This document shows, piece after piece, positions 49,310 to 59,172 of a stretch of 64,000 bases of DNA. Numbering within the stretch: the first letter of the stretch is position 1; each line of letters starts with the position of its first letter. The position numbers and the translations under genes are program-made. Source of the stretch: Limnanthes douglasii subsp. nivea (lineage: Eukaryota; Streptophyta; Magnoliopsida; Brassicales; Limnanthaceae); assembly GCA_036936605.1 (NCBI GenBank), contig JAUPFV010000001.1, positions 113,158,771 through 113,222,770 on the forward strand, written 5' to 3'. The notes beneath the pieces were generated by a model that was given only the letters and a program-made list of their open reading frames with translations, was not told the DNA's origin and did no database searches.

Positions 49310-50450
49310 TAAAGTGTTATGTCACAACCTTAAGGGTTTGTTGACCCATTGAAGCCCCAACATGTGTGCAAGCTACATTAGGCTATCTACGGTCTTAAAC
49401 AGACTCCAAAAGATATGTTTTTAAGGTTGAAATATGTGGTCCTTGGTTGGAGATTTCTAAACTCTAAATTAGACAACTCAGTGTTTATATATATTATTAT
49501 TCATGTAATTTTGATCATATTAAGATATGTTGATGATATAATTTTCACTGGAAATTCACAACAAGAGATGCAAAGAATTATCAGGAAACTGAATTCAATT
49601 TTTTTCACTAAAAGACATGAACAACTTCTATGTATTTCTTGGAATGGAGGATTCTAGGGATGATACTGGTATTTACATAAATTAGACAAAATATATTGAT
49701 AACTTACTTGTTATAACTGCATGATGAGTTCCAAGCTTTGTAACAAACTAATGGGTGTTGTTAAGTCTCTACCCATCCATGATGGTGATCTTATCCCTGA
49801 TCTTACAACATATAGAAGTTTGTTAGGCTCGCTATAATATTTCTTAAACCACCTGATACTGCCTTTATGGTTAATAAATTGTCATATTTTCTTAAAGCAC
49901 CCAAAAAATATACATTTTATAGATGTTAAATGTGTTTTTGTTACTTATTTTGTAAAAAGAAACTTGGTATTCATCTGAAACCATTTTCTCAGTGTCTTCT
50001 CATTAGAATTTCTGATATTGACTAGGCGAGCTCTATAAATAGCATGAGATAAGTGGGTGGCTATTGTGTTTTTATAGGTAACTCTATAGTTTTATTGTCT
50101 TCATAGAAGAAGCAAGTAGTTTCCATATCCAACACTGACTTAGAGTATATGGCATTGAAAGTCTATCATTTGAACTTATTTGGTTCCAATCTAAGCTCGA
50201 TGAACCCTATGTTCCTCTAGTTAGGTCTCTGATTGTGTGATGTGGTAAATCAGGTGTCGTTTCTCTCGTGTCTAATCCCGTGTTCTAAGAAAAAAGAACA
50301 TTGAGATCATCGTACACGTTTTTTCTTCGGGAACTGGAAGTGAGATATATAGTATTTCATGATCAAACAGTTGATTCATTCATCAAACCTCTATCATGCG
50401 TCCAATTTGAGTTATTGAGGGATAAATTAGGGTTTCAGTCTCATCCACTC
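49310..50450 (+). pseudogene. Copia-D reverse transcriptase C-terminal half and RNase H, broken
   Basis: From about 49,310: PQHVCKLH, AIYGLKQTPKDMF, then block 49,415-49,657 with the catalytic YVDDIIFTGNS. Next come SLLGS, SKLCNKLMGV and the RNase H segment (VGGYCVFIGNSIV, 50,050). The 3' end reads LEVRYIVFHDQTVDSFIKPLSC (50,301-50,540). Several stops and frameshifts occur. Downstream, 50,540-50,910 (TATATAAGGC at about 50,760) may be its 3' LTR, but no partner was found. 50,910-51,540 holds nothing else clear. Confidence 0.82.
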
Positions 50451-51542
50451 CGTTTGAGGAGGATAATAGAGTTAAGGCTGGAATTGAAGAATGAAGGCCG
50501 GCTTATGAGAAATTTACTAAGAAAGAAGATATTGAACTAATAATTATGGTGTATGACTATGGTGTAAAATGTGGTAGAGCTTTTCAGTCGATCAGAAAAA
50601 CGTGGGAGGCTTAGTCTAAACCTATAGCTAAGACATATCACTTTGTCTAGTTATTTGCGTTACTTAGGCTAGGTCTAAGTCTTGGGTTGGAATCATAGAC
50701 TCAAGCCCATTATAAATAAATCCCAAGTCATTAAGTTATCTCCTAAGTAAATAATAGAAGTATATATAAGGCTAGAGGGAATATAATTTGTTACAACATA
50801 ATTCGTTAGGGTAACAAAGTATATATATGTACACTCTGATCATTATAAAAGTTAAGTCATTCAATATACAATGCAAAACAAAAAAATTCTCTCATTCTTA
50901 TACTTCAAATCTTAAATGGTCAAACAAACCACCATATGATGACGTAGTATGAAGATTATATGAAGTTTCTAAGCTTGCACTTTCATAAAGGTGTATGTTT
51001 ATATTAATTTAAAAAAACTAAATAGATTAACCTTGTGATATTATAAATATTTCACAGCCAAAAGCTCATAATAGTTAACTCTGAAAGAGTTAAAGGTATA
51101 AGCAAATGTTTAACAGTGGTTAAGAAATAACTTGATGATTTGGAAATTAAAAAAAAAGGCAAGATGTTTTGAAGCTAAGGCAACTCGAGTTAGTGCACTG
51201 AAAGAAGTGGTGTTGTCCTACCATTAACCATATGTTGCAGAGGCATGTTTTGGGTCAAGGCTGACTTACTAAAAAATTCAGATTCACTTTAACTACTAGA
51301 CTTGCTATTCCAATGGGATAAAATGTCCTTCATATTCGCGTCCAATATATTAGGTACAAGAATAAACTAGAGAACGAATCAAATTAGTTAGTCATATTGC
51401 TAACAATGTAACATAGTATGTTCCCATAACAATGAGGCTACACATTATGTATATATACATAATATGTGTAATTGATTGATCAAGGAAATAAAATATAAAT
51501 AAAGTATTCATAAGAAATGGAAAATATTTCTCAATTCTTTTT

Positions 51543-51554
51543 TAGTATTATAGT
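51543..51554 (+). other. Degraded tRNA-iMet PBS of copia-E
   Basis: TAGTATTATAGT resembles TGGTATCAGAGC with four changes, three of them G-to-A or C-to-T. It lies 6 bases before the gag ATG at 51,561, the usual spacing in many plant copia elements. The LTR upstream could not be delimited. Confidence 0.5.
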
Positions 51555-51572
51555 CATACAATGGCTAATTTT

Positions 51573-51979
51573 TGTTGTGGTTAATTTTCGTCTGAGGGTA
51601 ATTTAGTAATTTGTTTAGAGTTTGTGAAGGTTGGTGTGTGTTTAAATGTTTTGAGTAGAGAGTAGAGGGATAATTAAGCAGTCTAGTTGTATTTAATTTT
51701 CATTACCCATATTAAATGCAGATGGTTGGGTATTTATACCCTTACATTTGGGCTTTATGGGTTTTCGAGTCATGTTTAATAGACCCCGGTCATGTTCAAA
51801 GACCCATGAGCTCTTAGTAGAAGAGCAAGCTGCTTAGTCAAGAAGTGTTTAGGTTTTTAAGTACTTTAGTCATAATTCAGACAGTCCAATGAGCTAAGGG
51901 TTCGAACTGTTCTGTCCGATCCAGTGATCTTAGTACGAACTGTCCCCGTTCGGAGAGGTAGCAATATTCAGACTCATCA
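51573..51979 (-). repeat. Tat-B 3' LTR
   Basis: It ends TCATCA on the plus strand. Several differences from the other LTR are CG-to-CA/TG changes, as expected from deamination of methylated cytosine. TATAAATA (minus) is at 51,731-51,738. AAAAAATGGGC (minus) just inside is the likely polypurine tract. Confidence 0.93.
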
Positions 51980-52320
51980 GGAGCCCATTTTTTAGGTGTT
52001 TGTTCAAATACCTTTGCCAAAAACCTGAAAAACAGTCCGATGTGAGGGGCAGTTTTTACCGGACAGGTCTTTTGACTTGTGCTATGGCTTTATCCGGACT
52101 GAAGAAGCTTTGTGAATCCAAACGGTTTTTGCCAGAGTTCATGGGACACGTGTCACTTTTTGGTAGGTTGCTCCAGCCGTTTTTTTACCTTGAATTTCGC
52201 ACCCACCTTCTTCGAAAAGCAACCTCTTCATTTTATGAGGGTGACATCAGCGCCGTCTCTTAATCATTACCAATCTTTTCGAATTCTCCTAGGAATCAAG
52301 ATTCCTTTTTTTAGATTTAC

Positions 52321-52328
52321 TATAAATT
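52321..52328 (+). promoter_or_regulatory. Candidate TATA box of the Tat-B antisense gene
   Basis: TATAAATT stands 94 bp before the ATG at 52,415 and outside the LTR, so the antisense gene may have its own promoter. The matching box in Tat-A is at 481-487. Confidence 0.55.
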
Positions 52329-52414
52329 GAAACACTTTCTATTGTTTCACCATCACTTTCGTTTTCACTCTGCAAATCCTCAAAGCTTTTTCTCTCAAAA
52401 ACAAAAGGTCGTTT

Positions 52415-55376
52415 ATGTTCATGGCTAGGAACGCTTTGATCAAAGGTGGGTGGCTCAATCTTTCCGAGTTAGAAAAAGCGCAAAAGGTTGAAAGGGAAAG
52501 GCGCATTGCAGCAGGCTTACCTACTTACCCTATCGACAAACCAGTAACTTCAGCCACAGAGTCAGACCAGGGTTCTTCTTCTACAAAGGGCATCAAACCG
52601 AAGAAGTTTTTTCAAACCAATCTTTCACCTATTATCTCAGGTTCTTCGGTTCAAGAATCTGAACCCATCGTCGAACTAGGTTTAACAGTTACCAGCTTTA
52701 AAAAACCCTCCCCATTCTTAGCTATGGGGTCAGATGATGAAACCTCTCCTCATAAGCTAGTTGATCGGAGAAAAGGCCGGTTGGTCAAAGGGCAGGCTTC
52801 TAAGGGAACCCCTTCGAAATCAGGTGCCAAGGACAGTAGTACTGGGTTAGAAGTACCCATTAGAGTACCCAAGGAAAGGCTGTTCGGTCCGGAGGGCACT
52901 GGCTCAAGTTCTCGAAGAGAAATGTCTCTACCAGAGCCCCAACTGGAGGCCAGGAACCAAGAGAATACTGAAGCGCAACAGTCCGGAAGTCAGGCTGAGC
53001 CAAATCTAAACCTCCCTCTTACTACTACAACTGAAAACCCTTCCTCAGTTATGGAGGAAATAATAGAGGACTCTATTGAAGAGGCTCCGTTCGAGTCTGA
53101 ACCTTCCGGGCAGACTAGTGGTGTTGTGGCTGCCCAAAAGGACAAGGGAAAGGAAAAAATATGCTTGAGGCATCCGGATCTGCCGGAGTGTATTGAGGGA
53201 AGGGTAGGGCCTTGTTTTCACAAGGTCAATGTTAAGTACCTCCTTGCCTTGCACAAGATCAACTACGCTTTCATCCATACAGCTGAATTGGGCCGGATGA
53301 GTTCGAAGTGGGGAATTCCAGAGAATGTGAAGATAAGAATCCCTATCACCCCCGAAACTCCCATGGATTGCAAGCTGAGCGAGATAGTTATCTTCACGGA
53401 GCTGTTTAACTGGGGGCTCAGATTCCCCTTGGACCCAGAAATTGTTAGATACTTTCATCTGATAAAGCTCTGTCCGAGCCAGCTGAGTCCCAATGCTTGG
53501 TACACCCTCATGGCCTGCATTATGGCTTTTAGGCTCTCCGGGATTCCTCTACCAATGGAGGAGTTTGCTGCTGTGGCCAGTCTCTGCAGAAACCACCACA
53601 TCCCCTTCTACCACTTCAATATGGGGGATAACTTCAAAGCTGTTGATGAACTACTAGAGTCAGAGAGGAATTGGAGGACTCAATTCTTGTTCGTGAGTGG
53701 TGCTTGGGAGAACGGGAAGATAATCAAGGCTGGAGTTAACCCAAGTCTCCTCACCAGCAGATGGAGGAGTGATCGTAAGTCTCCTAATTTATATTTTTAT
53801 CTCTTCTTTTATCAAATTTGTTTAGACTAATTGACTTTGTTTTCTTCTTGGCAGAACTTCCCAAGGACTTCAATGACTATCTAAAGTCTGGGCAGACCAC
53901 TTGCACCAAGATCAACGCTTGGGCTGCTGAAAGGTGGGGAAACCGGTTCCACGATGCCTTCACGGGGGGCAACTTAGCAAGGTCTCACCTCTAGAACACT
54001 ACTGGCCGGAGGGACTTAACCTGGGAAGAGCTCATCACCCAACCCCCTCCGGATGTAGTGCTCAAGAGGACACACGAACCAGATGGAACACTTTACTTGC
54101 CAGGCCGGGCCAAGGCCCCGAGTAAGATGAAAGGCAAAAAGAAGAAGGGCAAGAAAGTGGTAGGTGGAGCGGACCCTGCCGAGGTGGAGGAAGCTGCTTT
54201 AACAAATCCGGAGGGGCCGGCTCCAAGCCAGATTGATGCTGCTCTCTTGGAAGCGGTAGAGCAGGAGAGTGTTAGGCAAGAAGTTCACTCCCCAAATCCC
54301 CCAAGGGCTTCCAAAAGAGACCGTAAACGGGGAGCTGAAAGCAAAGACAGGGAGGCTAAGAAGAAGAAGACCTCTAAGGGTGATGAACTTTCTCTTCGGC
54401 CTCCGGAGCCTCTACCCCAAGTTGATCCCACTGACCTAACACAAGCAAAGGAGATACCTGGTGACTTTCAAACCGATGAGGTCGAAGGGGGAGGTCTTAG
54501 CATTGATGGGGTAGACATCACTGGTCTTGGTGGGCTTGGTGAGTACTTTATCAACCTCCGCAGAGATGATTTTGCTGGGCCTTATCTCCCTCCGAGTACT
54601 TCAAACACCGTCACTTTTAATGGTAAGACCTTTACTGTTTCAAGTGAAAGGGACATTATAGCTCACTCTTTATTAAGCAATGTTCAGCCGGTGCTTGTGT
54701 TGGAGAAGCAAGTTCGAAGTCAGGCAGACATTATCAAAGACCTCAAGTCTGATAAGGAGAGGCTATCTGATGACCTTCTTACTGCTACCCAACATGCTAA
54801 CATTCTAAAGGGGGAAAACGAAGAGCTGAAGAAGAACCAAGAGGGTGGACCACAAAAGTTGCCACTCTAGAAGACACCATTAAGGATCTCCGGGAGAAGT
54901 TGTCCGGATTGGAGAAAGATCTCAACTCTTCGAAAGAGGAGACCAAGGCCAAGGATCAAGTTATCCACAACTTGACCAGTGACAAGATTGCTCTTGAGAA
55001 TATAGTGTCCAAGGTTTCCGAGGAGAAAGCTGATCTGCTAAGGGAGCAGGGGGCCAAAATCCAAGCCAAGATCGACGCTTATGCTAACAACGTGATCGAC
55101 ACTCAAGAGGAAATGTATGCCAAGGTGAGATCGGACATGGTCCTGCTCTTCCATGAGAAGTTCCCGAAGAGGAACATAGGAGATCTGTGGCTTCACGTAG
55201 AGTATCCAGACCTCCCATTCCACATAATGGCAGAAGGCGACAGGTTTAACTTCTCCAGTGGATCCTCATCTGATGACGAAGAGAACACCGGGGAGAGCCC
55301 AAACGAGGAGATAGACGATCCCAAGAGGAAGAAAAAGATAGATGAAGTTGAGCCATCTTCAAAGGCCCAGTCTTAA
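52415..55376 (+). pseudogene. Tat-B antisense gene (Transposase_28-like, coiled coil), two exons, two lesions
   Basis: Exon 1 runs from the ATG at 52,415 to 53,774. A GT-AG intron (53,775-53,854) is followed by exon 2 to the stop at 55,374-55,376. The N-terminus is charged (KGGWLNLSELEKAQKVERER); a disordered Ser/Glu-rich linker follows; the core (about residues 270-455) has LFNWGLRFPLDPEIVRYF, PSQLSPNAWYTLM and GMGDNF-like text, resembling the plant Transposase_28 family. Exon 2 has Lys-rich nuclear-localisation-like runs and a long coiled coil ending in an acidic tail. Two lesions break it: a TAG at 53,992-53,994 and a one-base-type frameshift near 54,840-54,860. Function unknown; antisense ORFs at this place are known from Tat elements. 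Confidence 0.82.
53775..53854 (+). other. Intron of the antisense gene, 80 bp
   Basis: The donor is C/GTAAGT and the acceptor TTCTTCTTGGCAG, with a branch-like GACTAATTGA upstream. The intron is AT-rich. Removing it joins the frame (GAT C|AA CTT) so reading continues for 45 codons to the TAG at 53,992; reading through the intron stops at 53,828. Its sense for the plus strand only supports real expression of the antisense gene. Confidence 0.78.
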
Positions 55377-55419
55377 ATTAGGAATCGTTTTTTACTTTTC
55401 ATGTTATCTAAACTAAAGT

Positions 55420-55521
55420 CCTTGGAAGGCCAAGGCACTCTTTTTTGTTAGTGTGTCCGGTATCTGACCGAATAGACCCTTTACTTTGTTTGACAATTTG
55501 AAAGTCCTTGGAAGACCAAGG
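55420..55521. repeat. Two conserved hairpins between convergent genes (Tat-B)
   Basis: CCTTGG-AAGG-CCAAGG (55,420-55,435) and CCTTGG-AAGA-CCAAGG (55,506-55,521) follow the antisense stop. Tat-A has one copy. A further GATGAC/GTCATC pair lies near 55,663-55,685. They may shape the 3' ends of the two convergent transcripts. Confidence 0.55.
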
Positions 55522-55882
55522 CACTTAAGTTATTTTAATGAATATCCTTGCTTTGCACAGTTCTCACACCCTTTCATAGTTTGTTTCAATTTTCGTGGCT
55601 AGTGTTTAAATAGCCCTTAGTTATTTCATAAATAGTCTAAAGTGAGAGTGTTTAAGTTCTCCGATGACAAGTGTTTAAGTGGTCATCATTCTTTTACTTC
55701 AATCCGGATGGTGTGACAAAAAACAAAGTAAGAACACTTCGGGTAAAAATTTTAAGAAGGCATCGAATTTTATTAAAAAGCCCGGACACCTCATTAAAAC
55801 CTCCACGCGCCACCAGGGTAGGAAAGAGTATGCCCCCAAATATTTACATGGATGTTTAAACAAGTAAATATTTACACAGATG

Positions 55883-56965
55883 CTATTCCAAGTACATCCG
55901 GAGATGTTCGATATTCCAAGGGTGGGTCAAAATTCTTCCATCCTTGTCTTTTAGCCAATACGTTCTAGGTTTAAGAATTTCAACAACCATATAAGGTCCT
56001 TCCCAAGTTGGGGCCAATTTGCCGAGCAGCTTCTCTTTAGTGTGTAAGAAGAATTTACTCAATACCTTGTCCCCCGACTGGAAATCTCTTCTTTTAACGT
56101 TAGAAGCAAATCTGCTACTCATCAAACCCTGATAGTGTGCAACTCTAAGGTGAGCTTTAACTCGTCTTTCCTCTACCAGGTCGAGCTGTCCTCTGATTGC
56201 CACTTCGTTAGCGCATTCAGAGAAGTTGTGGACCCGAAATTATGGGAGAGTTGCTTCTATGGGAGCTATTGCATCCATCCCATATACCAAGGCAAAGGGT
56301 GACTCCTGCGTTGCAGCCCCAGGTGTTGTCCGGTAGGCCCACAAGACCTCTTGTAAATAGCTAGGCCACTTCCCAGCAGCCCCTTCCAGATTCTTCTTTA
56401 AACCGGACAGTATAATTCTGTTAGCCACTTCAACCTGACCATCTGCTTGTGGGTGGAAAGGTGAAGAGAAACACTGTTGTATCCCCCTTGAGGCACAAAA
56501 ACTCTCCATTTCCCTATTGTCGAACTGTGGCCCATTGTCGGTCGTTATCATTTGTGGAACACCAAATCTGCAACAGATGTTGGATAAAATGAATTTTATG
56601 ACAGCTTTTGATGTTGTTCCTGCCAGAGGGGCTGCTTCAATCCACTTCGAAAAGTAATCTATAGCAACAATTATAGTTTTGCGCCCTCCGGACGCCATAG
56701 GGAGAGGGCCCACTAAATCCAATCCCCATCGAGCAAAAGGTATAGGCTCAGAAATTGACTCTAAAGGGATGGCTGGGACATGAATTTCATTGCTATATCT
56801 TTGGCATGGATCACACCTTCTTACCAGCTCTTTAGCATCTTGCACGATAGATGGCCAATAGTAGCCGGCCAGTAAAACTCTCCTTGTTAGAGCCCTGAAT
56901 CCACAATGAGCTGATCCCTCACCATCATGTAATTCAGAGAGGACTACTTGAGATTCATCATCCCC
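55883..56965 (-). pseudogene. Tat-B integrase, broken
   Basis: The zinc-binding N-terminus is split by a frameshift near 56,960; after it the text includes LHDGEGSAHCGFRALTRR and RRCDPCQRYS. The core has GLDLVGPLP, TDNGPQFDN and ADGQVEVAN, giving all three DDE residues. A TAA at 56,240-56,242 replaces a Ser codon seen in Tat-A. The C-terminal domain (56,203-55,883) ends HPWNIEHLRMYLE. It lies tail-to-tail with the antisense gene, 506 bp apart. Confidence 0.9.
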
Positions 56966-57625
56966 AAACAGCGCAGAAGTGGTTTACTGTAAGACTTTTT
57001 ATACAGAATGTCCCTTAGTATCATAAAACCACGAGCCTTATGTTTCAGTTTTCTTGCTAGTGATTTATCCGGAGGCAAGATGCCGTCGGAGAGGTATTGC
57101 AGGAGAGGAAATCTCCAATCCTGAGATTCTTTCACCTGTACTTCAAAAATTTCTTCCTCTTTACCCAAATTAAGTTGAATGGAGGGGTTCTCCAGTGCAT
57201 GGATCCATGTATACGAATCTGTGTAAGCTATGGTTGCCAATGAATCTGCCAACTCATTTTCTGCCCGGGGTATATGTTCATAAACAATGCTTTTAAACTT
57301 GAGTGCTTCATTTTTAAGAAGAAGTAAATACTCCACTAGATGCTCTTTTTTAGCCTCAGATTGACCTTGGGAATGGTGGATAAGAAGTTGGGAGTCACTC
57401 AATAGCTTGACCCTCTTAGCCCCACAAATATAAGCTAACTTCAAACCAGCTATAGCTGCCTCGTACTCTGACTCATTATTAGAAGCCCTGAAAGTAAAAC
57501 ATATAGCCTAGTACATTTTGTCACCGTACGGAGAAGTCAAGAACACCCCTGCACCACATCCCATAGTGCTGGATCCACCATCCGTCCGGACGACCCAAAC
57601 CTTTTTGTCTTTCATCTCAGTAGTC
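56944..57625 (-). pseudogene. Tat-B second (archaeal-type) RNase H, one stop
   Basis: All four expected acidic residues are visible: TDGGSS, NNESEYEA, SDSQLL and NELADSLA. A TAG at 57,508-57,510, probably from a Trp codon, interrupts the domain. A linker to integrase follows (ILPPDKSLARKLKHKARGF) until the frameshift. This extra RNase H distinguishes the Tat group among plant gypsy elements. Confidence 0.85.
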
Positions 57626-57639
57626 TGCTTCGAATCTCT

Positions 57640-59169
57640 ATCAGAGTGGAATTCAACTAAAAAATCAGCCACAGCTTGGGCCTTGACTGCTGTTCGGGGA
57701 GAAAAATCTATATCGAAATCCCCCAATTCTACCGACCATTTAGTCATTCTACTTGATATGTCTGCTTTTTGGAGAACATTCTTCAAGGGAAAAGATGTCC
57801 GGACGATAATAGGATGAGCCTGGAAATAAGGCCTCATCTTCCTTGCAGCTATTACCAGGGCTAATGCTAACTTTTCGAGTTTCAAATAACGCTTTTCTGC
57901 ATCTATCAAGCTCTTGCTGATGTATTACACTGGATGAGGGTAGCTATCCACCTCTCTTACCAACACAGCACTGATGGCATAACTTGAAACTGCCAAATAC
58001 ACGAAGAGTTTCTCTCCATCAATTGGTTTAAACAGGGTTTTGGGGGAGGACAAATGTTTCTTAATCTCATTGAAGGCCTCATCACACTGTGAGGTCCAGT
58101 CAAATCCCCTTGCACCCTTCAAAGTTTGAAAAAACGGGGCGCATCTGTCCGATGACCTTGAGATAAATCGGTTTAAAGCAGCTAACCTCCCCGTCAATCG
58201 TTGCACTTCTCTAATATTTCGAGGAGGCTCCATTTGGAATAGAGCATTAAGCTGGTCCGGATCGGGCTGTATCCCTTGCTCACTTATTATATAACCTAGG
58301 AACTTCCCCGATTGCACTCCGAACACACATTTTTCTGGATTTAACTTCAAATTCACTTTTACCAAGTTGGTAAAAGTTTCCTGGAGGTCAGCCAAGTGCA
58401 ATTGCTCATCTACACTTTTCACCATCATGTCATCGATGTATACTTCCATATTCTTTCCAATCTGATCAGCAAAGGCTTTGTTCACCAATCTCTGATAAGT
58501 AGCCCCAGCATTTTTCAACCCAAATGGCATTACCTTGTAGCAATGAAGACCCCTGTCAGTGACAAATGTGGTATGCTCTTGATCCTTCGTATCCACTTGG
58601 ATCTGATTTTATCCGGAGAAAGCATCCATAAAGGATAGCAGCTTATTCCCAAAGGTGGAGTCTACTAGCTGGTCAATCCGGGGAACTGGATACAAATCTT
58701 TTGGGCAAGCCCTATTGAGATCTGTGAAGTCAATGCACATACGCCACTTGCCATTTTTCTTTTTCACCAGGACCGGATTGGCAGTCCACAAAGGATATTG
58801 AGACTCCTTGATATGCCCCATCTTTGTGAGCCTTTCAACCTCTTGCACAATAACATCAGCCTTTTCCTTTGGAAAAACCCTTCTCTTTTGAACCACTGGT
58901 GCTATGTCTTTCTGGAGGGATAGGTGATGTGATATCACATCTGTTGGAACCCCAGTAACCTCAGCATTGCACCAATCAAATACATGCTGATGGCTTTTCA
59001 AAAATCTTAACATCTCATTTTTTAGATCGGGTGGTATTTTAGACCCTATCTTGACACTTTTCCCTTCTTCTAAATAATGTGTTTCTACCTCTTCAACTGG
59101 TATCAATGCTTCAGGGGTCTCTCTGGGGTCATCAATTTCACCCTCACCCCCAGAAATCCCCTTAAATTG
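57640..59169 (-). pseudogene. Tat-B reverse transcriptase and RNase H, two stops
   Basis: The frame opens directly after the amber codon at 59,170. RT motifs in order: LVKKKNGKWRMCIDFTDLN, FMDAFSG, then a TAA at 58,609-58,611 in place of Tyr, MPFGLKNAGATYQRL, and the catalytic YIDDMMVKS near 58,440. The connection and RNase H follow (DEAFNEIKKHLSS, YISKSLIDAEKRYLKLEKL), with a TAA at 57,925-57,927 again in place of Tyr. The end reads AQAVADFLVEF. Apart from these stops the protein is well preserved. Confidence 0.9.
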
Positions 59170-59172
59170 CTA
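59170..59172 (-). other. Conserved in-frame amber codon, readthrough-like context (Tat-B)
   Basis: Minus-strand codons are AAG CAA TAG CAA TTT AAG. The tobamovirus readthrough site is CAA TAG CAA TTA, so five codon positions nearly match. The reading frame continues without another stop for 186 codons into RT. Tat-A has TAG CAG TTA at the same place. This suggests Gag-Pro is made alone, with Pol made by occasional readthrough. Confidence 0.65.

Noticed and set aside
52415..55376. Antisense ORF of Tat-B as a host gene captured once
   Set aside because: Tat-A has the same ORF at the same place, and antisense ORFs here are a known trait of Tat elements.
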